A DNA stretch of 48,632 nucleotides from Opitutales bacterium UBA2995 (GTDB lineage: Bacteria > Verrucomicrobiota > Verrucomicrobiia > Opitutales > UBA2995), in NCBI GenBank assembly GCA_002346535.1, contig DDZZ01000047.1, forward strand, positions 1 through 48,632, read 5' to 3'. Below the pieces are notes generated by a model. The model worked only from the letters and a program-made list of their open reading frames with translations, searched no databases and was not told where the DNA came from. The position numbers and the translations under genes are program-made. Shown here piece after piece: positions 7,406-15,891 of the stretch. Every line of letters starts with the position of its first letter. Position 1 is the first letter of the stretch.

Positions 7406-9271
7406 CTATAAGTTGAAAGGTATCTTGATAACAGGTGGGTCAGTTATGGAATGCTTTAAAGCGCTTCTTTGTTTCGCGAGTTCCGTTTGAGTTTCTAAGG
7501 GCAATGACTGTGCATTGGCTAATTCAACGTCGAGGTTGTGAATTCGTTTTTGTATAAAGCGTTTGTAAATCTTCAATACTGCCTCTTCGACACTTCTAAG
7601 CAGATTGCTCGCGTGCAGTTCTTTGGATCTTAAGTTGTAATAATAGTTCCTTTCTTCATCGGTTTCTAGCATCTCCTCCATTTGACTGACTCCATTCCAT
7701 GACCCTTCTTCTGTTTCGGCTAGAATTCTGTTGAGAATTCTTCCGCTAACTTGAGAGTCATCAATCCATTCATTATCAACAGCTTGCAAAATATGAGATC
7801 CAAGGCTAGGAAATTCAAAAAGAGCCAAAATTAGGTCTTCTTCTGCGTTTGTCAACTTAGAGTTTGAAATGGCTGTATCCCCAGTCTTTTCGGGGCTTTC
7901 GGCCAATGTTGACACTTGGCTTCTGCGAAACTTGTTGGATAAGTAATTTTTAAAATCGGCAGAGAGAATGTCTTCGCGGATTCCCAATAGACGTGACAGC
8001 TCTCTTAGGTATTCCATCCGCATCAACTCGGATTCCAATTGGGTGAGGAGTTCAAAGATGGCGTTGGCAGTACGGTTTTTCTCCCGTGGATTGGCGTTTA
8101 GCGGATCTTCAACGAGGGATTGAACAGCGAAGGGTATTGCTCCAATAGAGTCTGCCAGTGCGGATTTCGCGAAGGCTGTTCCCGATTTCAGAATTTCGTC
8201 ATCCGGATCAGCTCCATCTGGTAAAGGGTGAAAAGCTATGTCAAGACCGGCCTTCCAAGCGATTGGCAATGTGCGCAAAGCCGCCTTTCTACCGGCTTCA
8301 TCGCCATCAAGTAGGCAAACGATCCGGTCGTTAAATCTTTTTAGCAGAAGCAACTGGTTTTCTGTGACCGAAGTTCCTTGGGGTGCGACAGCCGGCAGAC
8401 CAACACTCCAACACCGCAATACGTCCAGTTGTCCTTCAACGAGAATAAAGGGGTGTGTGTCGGAAACTTCTTTTTTCGATTTATACAAACCGAAAAGAAG
8501 GTGGCTTTTGTTGAACAGCGGAGTCTCTGGTGAGTTGACATACTTGGCCTCACGTGACCTGTCGTCGTCGGGCGTTATTTCAAGCTGGCGGGCTGTAAAG
8601 GCAACCACTCTCTGGTTTGCGTGTTCCCGAATCGGAATCATAAGGCGGCCTCGAAAGCGCGGGAAAAGGGGCTCTTCAGATTCCGGATTTCTTGCCGGAA
8701 AAAATAATCCACATTTGTTGAGGGCTTCATAGGAAAAGCCTTTCTTATGAAGATTGATGAAAAACTTCGAGTCCTTTGGAAGGGCCAGCCCGATTTTGTA
8801 GTCCTTGGCTTCCTTCTCCGAAAACATCCGTTCCTTTTGCCAGTATTCGCGAATGAATGCTCCTTCTTTGTTATCTGCGAAAAAGTTCCACTGATAATAT
8901 TCAGTTGCGAGATCATGAATGTCCAAAATCTCTTTTCTCAGCGACGGTTTAAATCCGGCAGGAGCTTGTCCTTTTTCGTATTCGACCGGCAGGTTGAATC
9001 GTGCGGCAATCGATTCGATAGCTTCCTGGAAATTCAGGCGTTCTGTCAGTTGGACGAACTTATATATGTCTCCCGCTTCTCCGCTCGAAAAATCTTTGAA
9101 TATGTTTTTATCAGGCAGGACATAAAAGGAGGGTGTTTTCTCGTTAGTGAATGGGCTTAAGCCCCGATAATTGGCCCCCACCTTTTTAAGTCCTACCACC
9201 GGCGAGACCAGGTCATAGATATTTACCTTTTGGCGAATATCTTCGATGCAGGACCTCGAAATGATGGGCAT
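7406..9271 (-). CDS. dnaG: DNA primase DnaG lacking the zinc ligands
   Basis: Synthesises RNA primers at the replication fork. The N-terminal CHC2 fold is recognisable from NEKTPSF (residues 43-49), the catalytic domain follows, and the Toprim core has EGQLD at about 276 and LLDGDEAG at about 317-324 with its acidic metal-binding residues. The 621-residue length is normal, and a helicase-binding-like C-terminal region is present. The four zinc ligands expected at GLCPFH and CFGC are all replaced: Ser39, Thr42, Asp60 and Ser63. The catalytic residues are intact, so the gene looks functional. It lies between the TPR lipoprotein and rpoD in one transcription unit. Confidence 0.96.
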   Translation of the reverse strand: MPIISRSCIEDIRQKVNIYDLVSPVVGLKKVGANYRGLSPFTNEKTPSFYVLPDKNIFKDFSSGEAGDIYKFVQLTERLNFQEAIESIAARFNLPVEYEKGQAPAGFKPSLRKEILDIHDLATEYYQWNFFADNKEGAFIREYWQKERMFSEKEAKDYKIGLALPKDSKFFINLHKKGFSYEALNKCGLFFPARNPESEEPLFPRFRGRLMIPIREHANQRVVAFTARQLEITPDDDRSREAKYVNSPETPLFNKSHLLFGLYKSKKEVSDTHPFILVEGQLDVLRCWSVGLPAVAPQGTSVTENQLLLLKRFNDRIVCLLDGDEAGRKAALRTLPIAWKAGLDIAFHPLPDGADPDDEILKSGTAFAKSALADSIGAIPFAVQSLVEDPLNANPREKNRTANAIFELLTQLESELMRMEYLRELSRLLGIREDILSADFKNYLSNKFRRSQVSTLAESPEKTGDTAISNSKLTNAEEDLILALFEFPSLGSHILQAVDNEWIDDSQVSGRILNRILAETEEGSWNGVSQMEEMLETDEERNYYYNLRSKELHASNLLRSVEEAVLKIYKRFIQKRIHNLDVELANAQSLPLETQTELAKQRSALKHSITDPPVIKIPFNL

Positions 9272-9300
9272 GTTTTGAGACAGGAAAGCTGGGGAAAGCC

Positions 9301-10791
9301 CTAGATACCACGTACCTCATAGCGAGCACGATCGACCTCGGGATGGTTGGGAGCCATTTCAAAAAATAAATTGTACAATCTACGTGCAGCCACCGTATCT
9401 CCACCGGGTTCTGCGTAGATTCTCGCCAAGAGCAGCACGAGGTCCGCGTTCTGTGGATACTTGTTGAGGAATTTACGAATTTCTCCAACTATCTCTGGCT
9501 TGGGTTTGGTTTTGCGTATTATTTGAAGGTAAGACAGCAAAAACCGGTTGCTGGCGGGTGCCCGCCGGAGAGCTTCCAGTGCTGTCATCTCCGCCTCCTT
9601 AAATTGAGTGCGATTGTAGTAAACTCTCGAGAGTTCAAAAAAAGCAACGCCACTGGAGTCGCCTAAGTTGATGGCATCCCAATAGCGGCTGATAGCATTT
9701 TCGGAACTGGTCGACGCAATTTGCCGAGCTGCTTCCAGGGCTTTTTCGAAAGGCGATTTTTCCAGTGGTGGCTCAGGAGAAACAGGTGGAGTGGGCAGTG
9801 ATTGGGCCGGTGATTCAGGGGCCTCTTCATTCTTTATGACTTCCTCTTCTACAATGGCAAGTTCACTGGGCGGCACTTCTTCAGGTTCCTCGGGTTTGTT
9901 TTCAGCTTCCGCTGCCGCCGCCAGCCGTGCCCGGGCCAACTGTTCGGCTCTGGCTCTTTGTTGTTCGATCAGCCGTTTCCGTCGATCATCTTCCTCTAAC
10001 TTTACCTTTTGCTCCTGCTCGATGGCTTTCTGGTAGGTCATAATGTCCGCATTGACCTGTTTTAATTCCGGCGATTCGGTAGCTTCTGGAAAACGATTTT
10101 CTATTTCGACCATCAGTTTCTCTACTTCCTCCCATTGGCGGCGTTTGTGTTTGATGGTGACTAGTTTTAAGTGGGCCTGCCTGGCGATCTCTTCCTCTTC
10201 GACCATTAATAGCCTGGAGAAACCTTCTTCCGCCTGACGCAAGTTTCCGGTCTGCAAGGCGAGGGAGGATGCTTTCAATTCCAGTTTAGGATTGAATCGA
10301 AGTTGGCTGCTGTTCGAAAAGGCATGAATAGCTTTGGAATTTTGGCGTGTTTCCAGGTAAAGGTCTCCTATTTTCTGCCAGGTGTTCCAGTCGGTACGAT
10401 TGTCCAGAAGGTAGGCTTCATAGTCACGAATTGCGGAATCCAAGTCTCCCGCACTGATCCAAGCCTGAGCTGCATACAGGTAATAGTCAGTCTTGGAGGG
10501 AAAACTTTGGGCCAGTTGGTTAAAATAAAAGGCCCCGGTGAAATATTCTTTAGCTTGAACGAACGCGAAAGCCAGTGCTTCCAGTATCTGGGGCTCGTTG
10601 GGGTATTTGCTTTTAAGTTTTTCCAGGACGTTGATAGCTCTTTCTACCTCGCCATTTTCTAAATTTACGTTTGCCTGCTCAATATTTTCAGCAAACCTTT
10701 CTTCTGGTGAGGAACAACCCGAGTATATAAATACTCCTAATACGAGAATTCCTCCAGTTTTGAATAGAGCTTCATGAAGTCGACGCACCAC
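9301..10791 (-). CDS. TPR-repeat lipoprotein
   Basis: A 496-residue secreted protein with a signal sequence ending in a lipobox-like YSGC at residues 23-26, so it is probably anchored in a membrane facing the periplasm. TPR-type helical pairs fill about residues 33-240, then a charged coiled coil (about 250-300), a Pro/Glu-rich linker, and further TPRs to the end. TPR domains mediate protein-protein contacts; no enzymatic motif is seen. The start is GTG, and its first 18 bases overlap the start of the divergent DUF362 gene, so one of the two starts is probably too far out. It ends 29 bases before dnaG. Confidence 0.85.
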   Translation of the reverse strand: MVRRLHEALFKTGGILVLGVFIYSGCSSPEERFAENIEQANVNLENGEVERAINVLEKLKSKYPNEPQILEALAFAFVQAKEYFTGAFYFNQLAQSFPSKTDYYLYAAQAWISAGDLDSAIRDYEAYLLDNRTDWNTWQKIGDLYLETRQNSKAIHAFSNSSQLRFNPKLELKASSLALQTGNLRQAEEGFSRLLMVEEEEIARQAHLKLVTIKHKRRQWEEVEKLMVEIENRFPEATESPELKQVNADIMTYQKAIEQEQKVKLEEDDRRKRLIEQQRARAEQLARARLAAAAEAENKPEEPEEVPPSELAIVEEEVIKNEEAPESPAQSLPTPPVSPEPPLEKSPFEKALEAARQIASTSSENAISRYWDAINLGDSSGVAFFELSRVYYNRTQFKEAEMTALEALRRAPASNRFLLSYLQIIRKTKPKPEIVGEIRKFLNKYPQNADLVLLLARIYAEPGGDTVAARRLYNLFFEMAPNHPEVDRARYEVRGI

Positions 10792-11862
10792 TTTGTAAAT
10801 GTCTTGAGCAGATTCTTCACTGTCAAGATCCTTAAAAACGGCTGGTTGTTACTTGGCGTGTTGATTATTTCCGGGCCGTCTGTAGTTCAAGCCCAGATTG
10901 ACCCTTTATGGGAGTTAGAACTTAAAAACTTTGATATTCGAACTTACAAAGCAGCTGTTGACCGGCTTTTCAATGAATGGGAATCCCATACAGGCGACGC
11001 AATTCAGCCCGGCGAAAAAAAGCGCGTTGGATTGAAGGTCTACACGGGTTCTGGGCCAGGACTGGCTACTTCGAAGAATTTGGTGCGCGCAGTTATTGGC
11101 TCATTAGTAGACCGCGGATATTCTCCCTCAGACATTTTCTTGATCGATATTAACAAAGAATGGTTGAGGCAATGTGGGTATTTACCGCCATTAAGTCAGG
11201 GTGGTAAAACGTTCTATGGCCATGAGGTCCAGGTCATTAACAACGGAGGGTTGTTTGATGAAATCTGGTATTATGACAGCCCGGTTCCACCACGTGAGCA
11301 CTACCTCCCCGGCATAACACCTATGGTTCAGGAATTTGTGGAAGCGGATCCCAATGCAAAGCCCCGGCTGACCGACGACCGCAAAAGTTTCATTCCAGTT
11401 ACACTAATCAAAGAAGTGGATTTCTGGATTAACATTCCCGCTGTCAGCGACCATGAAGTTCTGGAACTCAACGGGGCACTTGTGAATGGCACTCTATGGA
11501 ACGCCAGTAATACTCTGAGGTTTTTTCACTCACCATCGAACGCTCCGGTTGCCGTCGCTGAAATTGCTGCAATTCCAGAGTTTAGAGAAACATGGGAACT
11601 CAATTTGGTGAGCCTCGAAAAGTATCAATTTATCGGCGGGCCTCAGTTCAACAGTCTCTACGCCGTTTCCGAAAATTTGCTCGTTATGAGCGCAGACCCT
11701 GTTTCTACAGACGCTTATATTATCTCAAAAATGAATAACTGGCGAGAGCGGTATGGATTTCCATTGATTCGAGAGGATATCAACATGCTTGTGTTTGCGG
11801 ATCAACTTGGGGTGGGGCGCAGCCACTTGGATCCTTCCAGGATTATCGCTCTGACTGAATAA
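10774..11862 (+). CDS. Secreted DUF362 domain protein
   Basis: A 362-residue protein with a hydrophobic export segment at about 24-41 (ending near VVQAQ) followed by a DUF362 domain, seen in VGLKVYTGSGPGLATSK, the segment near 160-200, and the closing part with AVSENLLVMSADPVSTDAY. DUF362 proteins have no firmly established general reaction; many are found with iron-sulfur domains, but no ferredoxin-type cysteines occur here. The ATG overlaps the divergent TPR gene by 18 bases; a later start that leaves a shorter signal peptide is possible. It lies 77 bases upstream of nuoA on the same strand. Confidence 0.8.
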   Translation: MKSTHHFVNVLSRFFTVKILKNGWLLLGVLIISGPSVVQAQIDPLWELELKNFDIRTYKAAVDRLFNEWESHTGDAIQPGEKKRVGLKVYTGSGPGLATSKNLVRAVIGSLVDRGYSPSDIFLIDINKEWLRQCGYLPPLSQGGKTFYGHEVQVINNGGLFDEIWYYDSPVPPREHYLPGITPMVQEFVEADPNAKPRLTDDRKSFIPVTLIKEVDFWINIPAVSDHEVLELNGALVNGTLWNASNTLRFFHSPSNAPVAVAEIAAIPEFRETWELNLVSLEKYQFIGGPQFNSLYAVSENLLVMSADPVSTDAYIISKMNNWRERYGFPLIREDINMLVFADQLGVGRSHLDPSRIIALTE

Positions 11863-11939
11863 GTTCTGGGCGTTCTAAAGTATTTCTTCGCGCAGAAACG
11901 TCTTGTAAATTAAGAATTCAACGCTTTGAAATTTAGAAG

Positions 11940-12317
11940 ATGTCCTTAGAAGCGTTTTTCCCTGTCTTAGTTCAAATTGTCCTGGCTTTGGTGATAACTG
12001 TCGGAGTAATCGGAGCGAGCCACCTGCTGGGTCAACGAATAAGGGAAAATTCACCTTTCAAAGGAACTCCCTATGAATGTGGTATGCCCGCGGAAGGAAC
12101 TACACATACACGCTTTTCAGTAAAGTTCTACGTAGCAGCGATGCTTTTTATTCTCTTTGATATTGAGATCATGTTTTTGATTCCTTGGGCCGTCGTATAC
12201 CGTGACTTTATCTCTAAGAATATCCCAATTTTACTGCCGATACTTTTCTTCCTTTTCGTCCTGATCGTTGGCTTATTTTATGAAATGAAAAAGGGAGCCC
12301 TCGAATGGGAGCGATAG
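11940..12317 (+). CDS. nuoA: NADH-quinone oxidoreductase subunit A
   Basis: A membrane subunit of respiratory complex I. The 125 residues contain three membrane helices and the family signature SPFKGTPYECGMPAEG in the first loop, followed by RFSVKFYVAAMLFILFDIE with the conserved acidic residues. nuoB and the other thirteen or so subunits do not follow; the next gene is rpmG, about 370 bases away. In most genomes nuoA heads a contiguous operon, so the complex must be encoded elsewhere in pieces or nuoA has been relocated. No Shine-Dalgarno sequence precedes the ATG. Confidence 0.95.
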   Translation: MSLEAFFPVLVQIVLALVITVGVIGASHLLGQRIRENSPFKGTPYECGMPAEGTTHTRFSVKFYVAAMLFILFDIEIMFLIPWAVVYRDFISKNIPILLPILFFLFVLIVGLFYEMKKGALEWER

Positions 12318-12686
12318 GTTTGTCTGAACTTTTCCCGGTACCCATCGCTCACCTTGGTTTAGGTCGATGCTATGCAGCTAGACTGAAACATACCCTAATT
12401 GCTTGAAGGGGTATGTGTCTTAATGCCGGGAATCGATTTGTGCTTTGCGATACGTATGAACCCGAATCGATGAGCAAGCCTGTATTTATGCATTCATTTT
12501 ACGGATACAAACAAGCAAGTGGGAATATTCTAAATCCTTTGTTGGAGAGACCGTCAAGGAGTAGTCGAGTAAGAATTGAGGACTTATGGCTGGGGGAATG
12601 GGATCAAATCGTCGGTGGTTTTTGTTTGATCTTCCTGGAGATTTCCTGCTTCCTCCACGCCTTTAATCAACACACTATTTTTTATT
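12318..12686. other. Gene-poor gap between nuoA and rpmG
   Basis: I see no supported gene here. An open frame at 12413-12694 (93 codons) overlaps the rpmG start out of frame and has no recognisable protein character. The only structure is a hairpin at 12388-12416: an eight-base perfect stem (ACATACCC with its complement) around a 13-base loop. It may help to end nuoA transcription, but no T tract follows. Confidence 0.4.
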
Positions 12687-12854
12687 ATGCCTAGAGAAAT
12701 TATAATCCTGGAATGCACTGAAGCGAAAAAAGAAGGAAAACCTCCTTCTCGCTATATGACTACTCGTAATAAGAAGTTACAGACTGAGCGAGTGGAAAAG
12801 AAAAAGTACAATCCCTTTCTGAAGCGACACACGCTACATAAAGAAAAGAAGTAA
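12687..12854 (+). CDS. rpmG: 50S ribosomal protein L33
   Basis: A 55-residue basic protein of the large ribosomal subunit. The sequence starts MPREIIILECTEAK and continues with RYMTTRNKK, the typical L33 core, ending in KKYNPFLKRHTLHKEKK. Only one cysteine (Cys10) is present, so this is the zinc-free type. It starts at ATG 12687 and stops at TAA 12852-12854. It is followed at once by a strong hairpin that also faces the convergent small gene at 12916-13128. Confidence 0.93.
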   Translation: MPREIIILECTEAKKEGKPPSRYMTTRNKKLQTERVEKKKYNPFLKRHTLHKEKK

Positions 12855-12872
12855 TTTCTTCAAGTTCTAGAA

Positions 12873-12904
12873 CGAAAAAGGCGCTTTTTCGGACAATCGC
12901 CTTT
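12873..12904. terminator. Terminator between rpmG and the convergent small gene
   Basis: Two overlapping hairpins are possible. One (12873-12891) is a perfect stem CGAAAAAG with its complement around a three-base loop. The other (12877-12904) pairs AAAGGCG with CGCCTTT across a 14-base loop. They share bases, so they exclude each other. A and T runs flank on both sides, which suits termination from both directions between these convergent genes. Confidence 0.65.
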
Positions 12905-12915
12905 CTGTAAAATTC

Positions 12916-13128
12916 TCAATTCTTACGACTGGTTCTCCACTTATCCCGGTGTTTCCTAATCCAGTCCAGTAGGGCCCGTTCGAAACCAATGTCGAATCCC
13001 GCTTTTTCTGATTCCAACCATTTGTGTTTCAGAATCTCTTCCCTTTCAGCTAGAAATTCCTGGTAAAGGCTTGATCGGGTTACGATTTCTGACTGTGGTA
13101 TTTGTTCGGGTTGATCTTCGTTTGCCAT
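12916..13128 (-). CDS. Small conserved-looking hypothetical protein
   Basis: A 70-residue, strongly charged and probably helical protein (LYQEFLAEREEILKHKWLES, then GFERALLDWIRKHRDKWR). I do not recognise a family. Codon usage and amino-acid composition look genuine, an ATG start is present, and the gene is isolated between a terminator and the mrp gene. The WI-HR-KWR ending resembles short helical proteins that bind a partner, but no function can be inferred. Confidence 0.6.
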   Translation of the reverse strand: MANEDQPEQIPQSEIVTRSSLYQEFLAEREEILKHKWLESEKAGFDIGFERALLDWIRKHRDKWRTSRKN

Positions 13129-13255
13129 ATTCCATCAGTCATCGGTAGAAAACTTGGTTTATGTTTGTGTTTCTAATTCGCAAAATCAAAAAATAAATTA
13201 AATACCCGCCGTAATTTATGGATTCCACTATTTCATCTCCGGTTTCAATTATAAT

Positions 13256-14326
13256 TTAGCTAAGTTTTTGAACAATTTTTTTGGCTATTGAATAAAATGC
13301 CCTAGCGGATTCAGAGTCTGGAGAGCTTTTCACAATTGGAATTCCCATATCACCCCCCTGCCTTATTGATGCATCCAACGGAATGTTTCCCAATAGTTCC
13401 GTGTCCAGGGCGTTAGCCGCTTTTTCTCCGCCACCGGAACCGAATAGGTATTCTTTGTCGCCGGTGGCAGGGTTGAGGAAATAGCTCATATTTTCTGCAA
13501 CACCGATTATGGGAATATTTACTTTCTCAAACATTTTGGCACCTCGGGTCGTTACCGATACTGCGGCTTCCTGAGGAGTCGTTACAACCACGGCTCCATC
13601 CAACGGGATGTTTTGAGCTAGGGATAACTGGGCGTCTCCAGTTCCCGGTGGCAAGTCAACAACCAGAACATCGAGGTTACCCCAATTTACGTTTTGAGCG
13701 AATTGTTGAATGGTCTTATTGACCATAGGCCCTCTCCACACCACGGGTGTGTTTTCGTCCACCAATAAACCCATTGACATAGTTTTAATGCCTAGATTTT
13801 CAACGGGGACCAACGATTCGCCTTCAATTGTAGGTCGTCCACGAACACCCATCATGAGGGGAATGCTGGGCCCGTAAACATCACAATCCATAATGCCAAC
13901 CGCGCTCGAACCTTGTGTTTCGGTCAGCACGTAATCAAATGCGCAGGCCAGGTTTACTGAAAATGTTGATTTACCTACGCCGCCTTTGCCGCTTGCAACA
14001 GCCACGATTTTCTTAACGCCAGAAATGAGGCTCTGAGCCGTTGCGGGTGCCGCATCCGCGGGTGAGGGCTTTGTGGAGTTGGGCTTTGAAACGGCTATCT
14101 CTATTTCCGTGTTTGATACCGAATCTATTTCATTAAGTATTGATTCCACATTTCCTTTAAGCTCTGTCGGGACTTGGGGGTCAGTAGTGGTGATTGCCAG
14201 CTGAATTTTTGCGGTTCCCGATTCCAGGGTTGCTGAGCGGACCAGACCAAAGGAAACAATATCTCTACTGAATCCCGGATACTTTACTGTTGAGAGAGCC
14301 TTTAATAGCAGTTCTTCGTTAGACAT
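13256..14326 (-). CDS. Mrp/ApbC-type P-loop ATPase without the CPxC motif
   Basis: A P-loop ATPase of the Mrp/NBP35 family, which carries iron-sulfur clusters to client proteins. An N-terminal MIP18 (DUF59) domain occupies about residues 1-85, and the deviant Walker A SGKGGVGKS begins near 111. DVYGPSIPLMMG, VWRGPMVNK and DLPPGTGD follow in family order. The CPxC pair that bridges a cluster between two subunits in canonical Mrp is replaced by N285-P-A-T288. The 356-residue length is standard. The gene is divergent from the TolB-like gene across 138 bases that probably hold both promoters. Confidence 0.92.
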   Translation of the reverse strand: MSNEELLLKALSTVKYPGFSRDIVSFGLVRSATLESGTAKIQLAITTTDPQVPTELKGNVESILNEIDSVSNTEIEIAVSKPNSTKPSPADAAPATAQSLISGVKKIVAVASGKGGVGKSTFSVNLACAFDYVLTETQGSSAVGIMDCDVYGPSIPLMMGVRGRPTIEGESLVPVENLGIKTMSMGLLVDENTPVVWRGPMVNKTIQQFAQNVNWGNLDVLVVDLPPGTGDAQLSLAQNIPLDGAVVVTTPQEAAVSVTTRGAKMFEKVNIPIIGVAENMSYFLNPATGDKEYLFGSGGGEKAANALDTELLGNIPLDASIRQGGDMGIPIVKSSPDSESARAFYSIAKKIVQKLS

Positions 14327-14464
14327 GTGAATGGATACCTCGAATTTGGTGTAACTTGAACTTTCTTTTATATTTTAGTTGTCGATAGTGAAAGGTTATC
14401 CGTTTATTATACGAGAAAATAAGATGAACTTTTGCCTGCTGTTCTTTTCTGAAAAAATACATTC

Positions 14465-15664
14465 ATGCGATACCTAAAAACCTGTATTCTATATTTGTTA
14501 TTTTTGCCGGCTCAACACCTGTTTTCGCAAGACGACATTATTGTGATTCAAAAGCAGTCCGATACCCGGATCTATCGCATATCATTTGAAGCTTCCTCGG
14601 CTAAAGATAAAAATTTGCTGGAGGTCGCTTACAATGCTCACGGTGCTTACCGTGTCGTCTCTGCTAATCAGTCCGAATTCCATTTTCAATTCACTCGTCG
14701 AAGCGCAAACGAGGTGGAGTGTGTGATCTTGTCAGGTCGCCCCGCGAAGGAGTTAAAACGGTTTGAAGAAACTGGTAGCTCGGCCAGAAACAGCTTACTT
14801 CGAGCTGCCGACCGAACTGTTCGTTTGACCTCGGGTACCAATGGTTTTTTCGCGTCTCGTTTGGTATTCATTGGACAAAGGAACGGGACCTTTCAGGAGA
14901 TATATACCTCCGATATGTTTTTCGGTGAATTGAAATTTCACACCGCTGACAAATCACAGGCTGTCAGTCCTCGATGGTCACCGAATGGAGGTTCGATCAT
15001 TTATACCGGGTATTTTCGGTCAGGTTTTCCCGATATATTTGTCATTGATTCACAAAATACTAGGCGGCGGCCCTTCGCTACTTACAAGGGGACCAATTCT
15101 GGGGCACGTTACAGTCCAGATGGTTCTGCAGTTGCCATGGTATTGTCCGCTACAGGTAGCTCAGAGCTTTACATAGTTGGTGCTTCGGGAAGTAACCCAA
15201 AACGCCTAACCCGGAATAACAGCCTCGAAGCGTCTCCGTCCTGGAAAAATGATGGATCCGAACTCGTCTACACATCGGATGCATTAGGGAAACCACAATT
15301 GTACCGAATTTCCAAAAGGGGAGGGCGAGAAACTCGTATCAACACCCAAATAAGCAACTATTGTGCTGAGCCGGACTGGAACCCAGTGGATTCGAGCAAA
15401 ATCGTTTTTACAGCTGTGTTTAGCGAGGGCTTTCAAATCGTACTTTGGGATTTTAAAACCAACAAGACAGAAATACTGACCCGTGGAGCTAGGGATTCGA
15501 TTGAACCAACCTGGCTTTCTGATGGCCGGCACATTGTGTTCACCCGGAGGGTGGGTTCGAGTAAACAACTTTATATCATTGATTCTGTAACGCGCCAGGA
15601 GCGGGCAATCAGTAGCAAGCGTTTTGGCAACACAACCCAGGCGGATGCCGTTTATTTGAGATAA
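14465..15664 (+). CDS. TolB-like beta-propeller protein
   Basis: A 399-residue exported protein with a signal peptide ending near residue 21 (PAQHLFSQ). An N-terminal TolB-type domain (about 22-120) is followed by repeated propeller blades with the hallmarks SPRWSPNGGSIIYTG, ARYSPDGSAVAMVL, ASPSWKNDGSELVYTS and EPTWLSDGRHIVFTR. TolB acts in the periplasm with Pal and the Tol complex; tolA, tolQ, tolR and pal are not in the window, so it could also be a TolB-like paralogue. It is divergent from mrp and followed by a candidate terminator at 15793-15819. Confidence 0.82.
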   Translation: MRYLKTCILYLLFLPAQHLFSQDDIIVIQKQSDTRIYRISFEASSAKDKNLLEVAYNAHGAYRVVSANQSEFHFQFTRRSANEVECVILSGRPAKELKRFEETGSSARNSLLRAADRTVRLTSGTNGFFASRLVFIGQRNGTFQEIYTSDMFFGELKFHTADKSQAVSPRWSPNGGSIIYTGYFRSGFPDIFVIDSQNTRRRPFATYKGTNSGARYSPDGSAVAMVLSATGSSELYIVGASGSNPKRLTRNNSLEASPSWKNDGSELVYTSDALGKPQLYRISKRGGRETRINTQISNYCAEPDWNPVDSSKIVFTAVFSEGFQIVLWDFKTNKTEILTRGARDSIEPTWLSDGRHIVFTRRVGSSKQLYIIDSVTRQERAISSKRFGNTTQADAVYLR

Positions 15665-15792
15665 AAAAACGCCGGCCTATATATAATTTTTATACTAGGT
15701 TTAGAATGTATTAATGGGAGTCAGTTGATAGGAAATAGCTGCTATGACAGTACCTTAAGAAATGTTCACGAAGTTTCGGCTGATTATCCTCG

Positions 15793-15819
15793 GGTAAGAA
15801 AAGACAATTCTTACCTTTT
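15793..15819 (+). terminator. Candidate terminator downstream of the TolB-like gene
   Basis: A perfect eight-base stem (GGTAAGAA with TTCTTACC, 15793-15815) encloses a seven-base loop and is followed by TTTT. It lies about 130 bases beyond the TolB-like stop codon. The T tract is short, so termination is likely but not certain. Confidence 0.55.
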
Positions 15820-15833
15820 CCAAGGTTTTACAG

Positions 15834-15862
15834 AAAAAGGCCATCTGCTGCAGATGGCCTTT
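15834..15862 (-). terminator. Intrinsic terminator of the superoxide dismutase gene
   Basis: A perfect 12-base stem (AAAGGCCATCTG with its complement, 15836-15862) has a three-base loop. Read on the minus strand it ends in a run of T residues, 30 bases after the dismutase stop at 15892. This is the best intrinsic terminator in the window. Confidence 0.85.
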
Positions 15863-15891
15863 AAATTTTTGGTGAACGGAAGGTCTGCCAA

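Noticed and set aside
7074..7416. Plus-strand frames rich in Phe/Ala/Leu opposite rpoD
   Set aside because: They are the complement of the Lys/Ala-rich rpoD tail and have no independent support.
12413..12694. 93-codon open frame between nuoA and rpmG
   Set aside because: Overlaps the rpmG start out of frame, has no family character and ends in phase with the rpmG leader only by chance.
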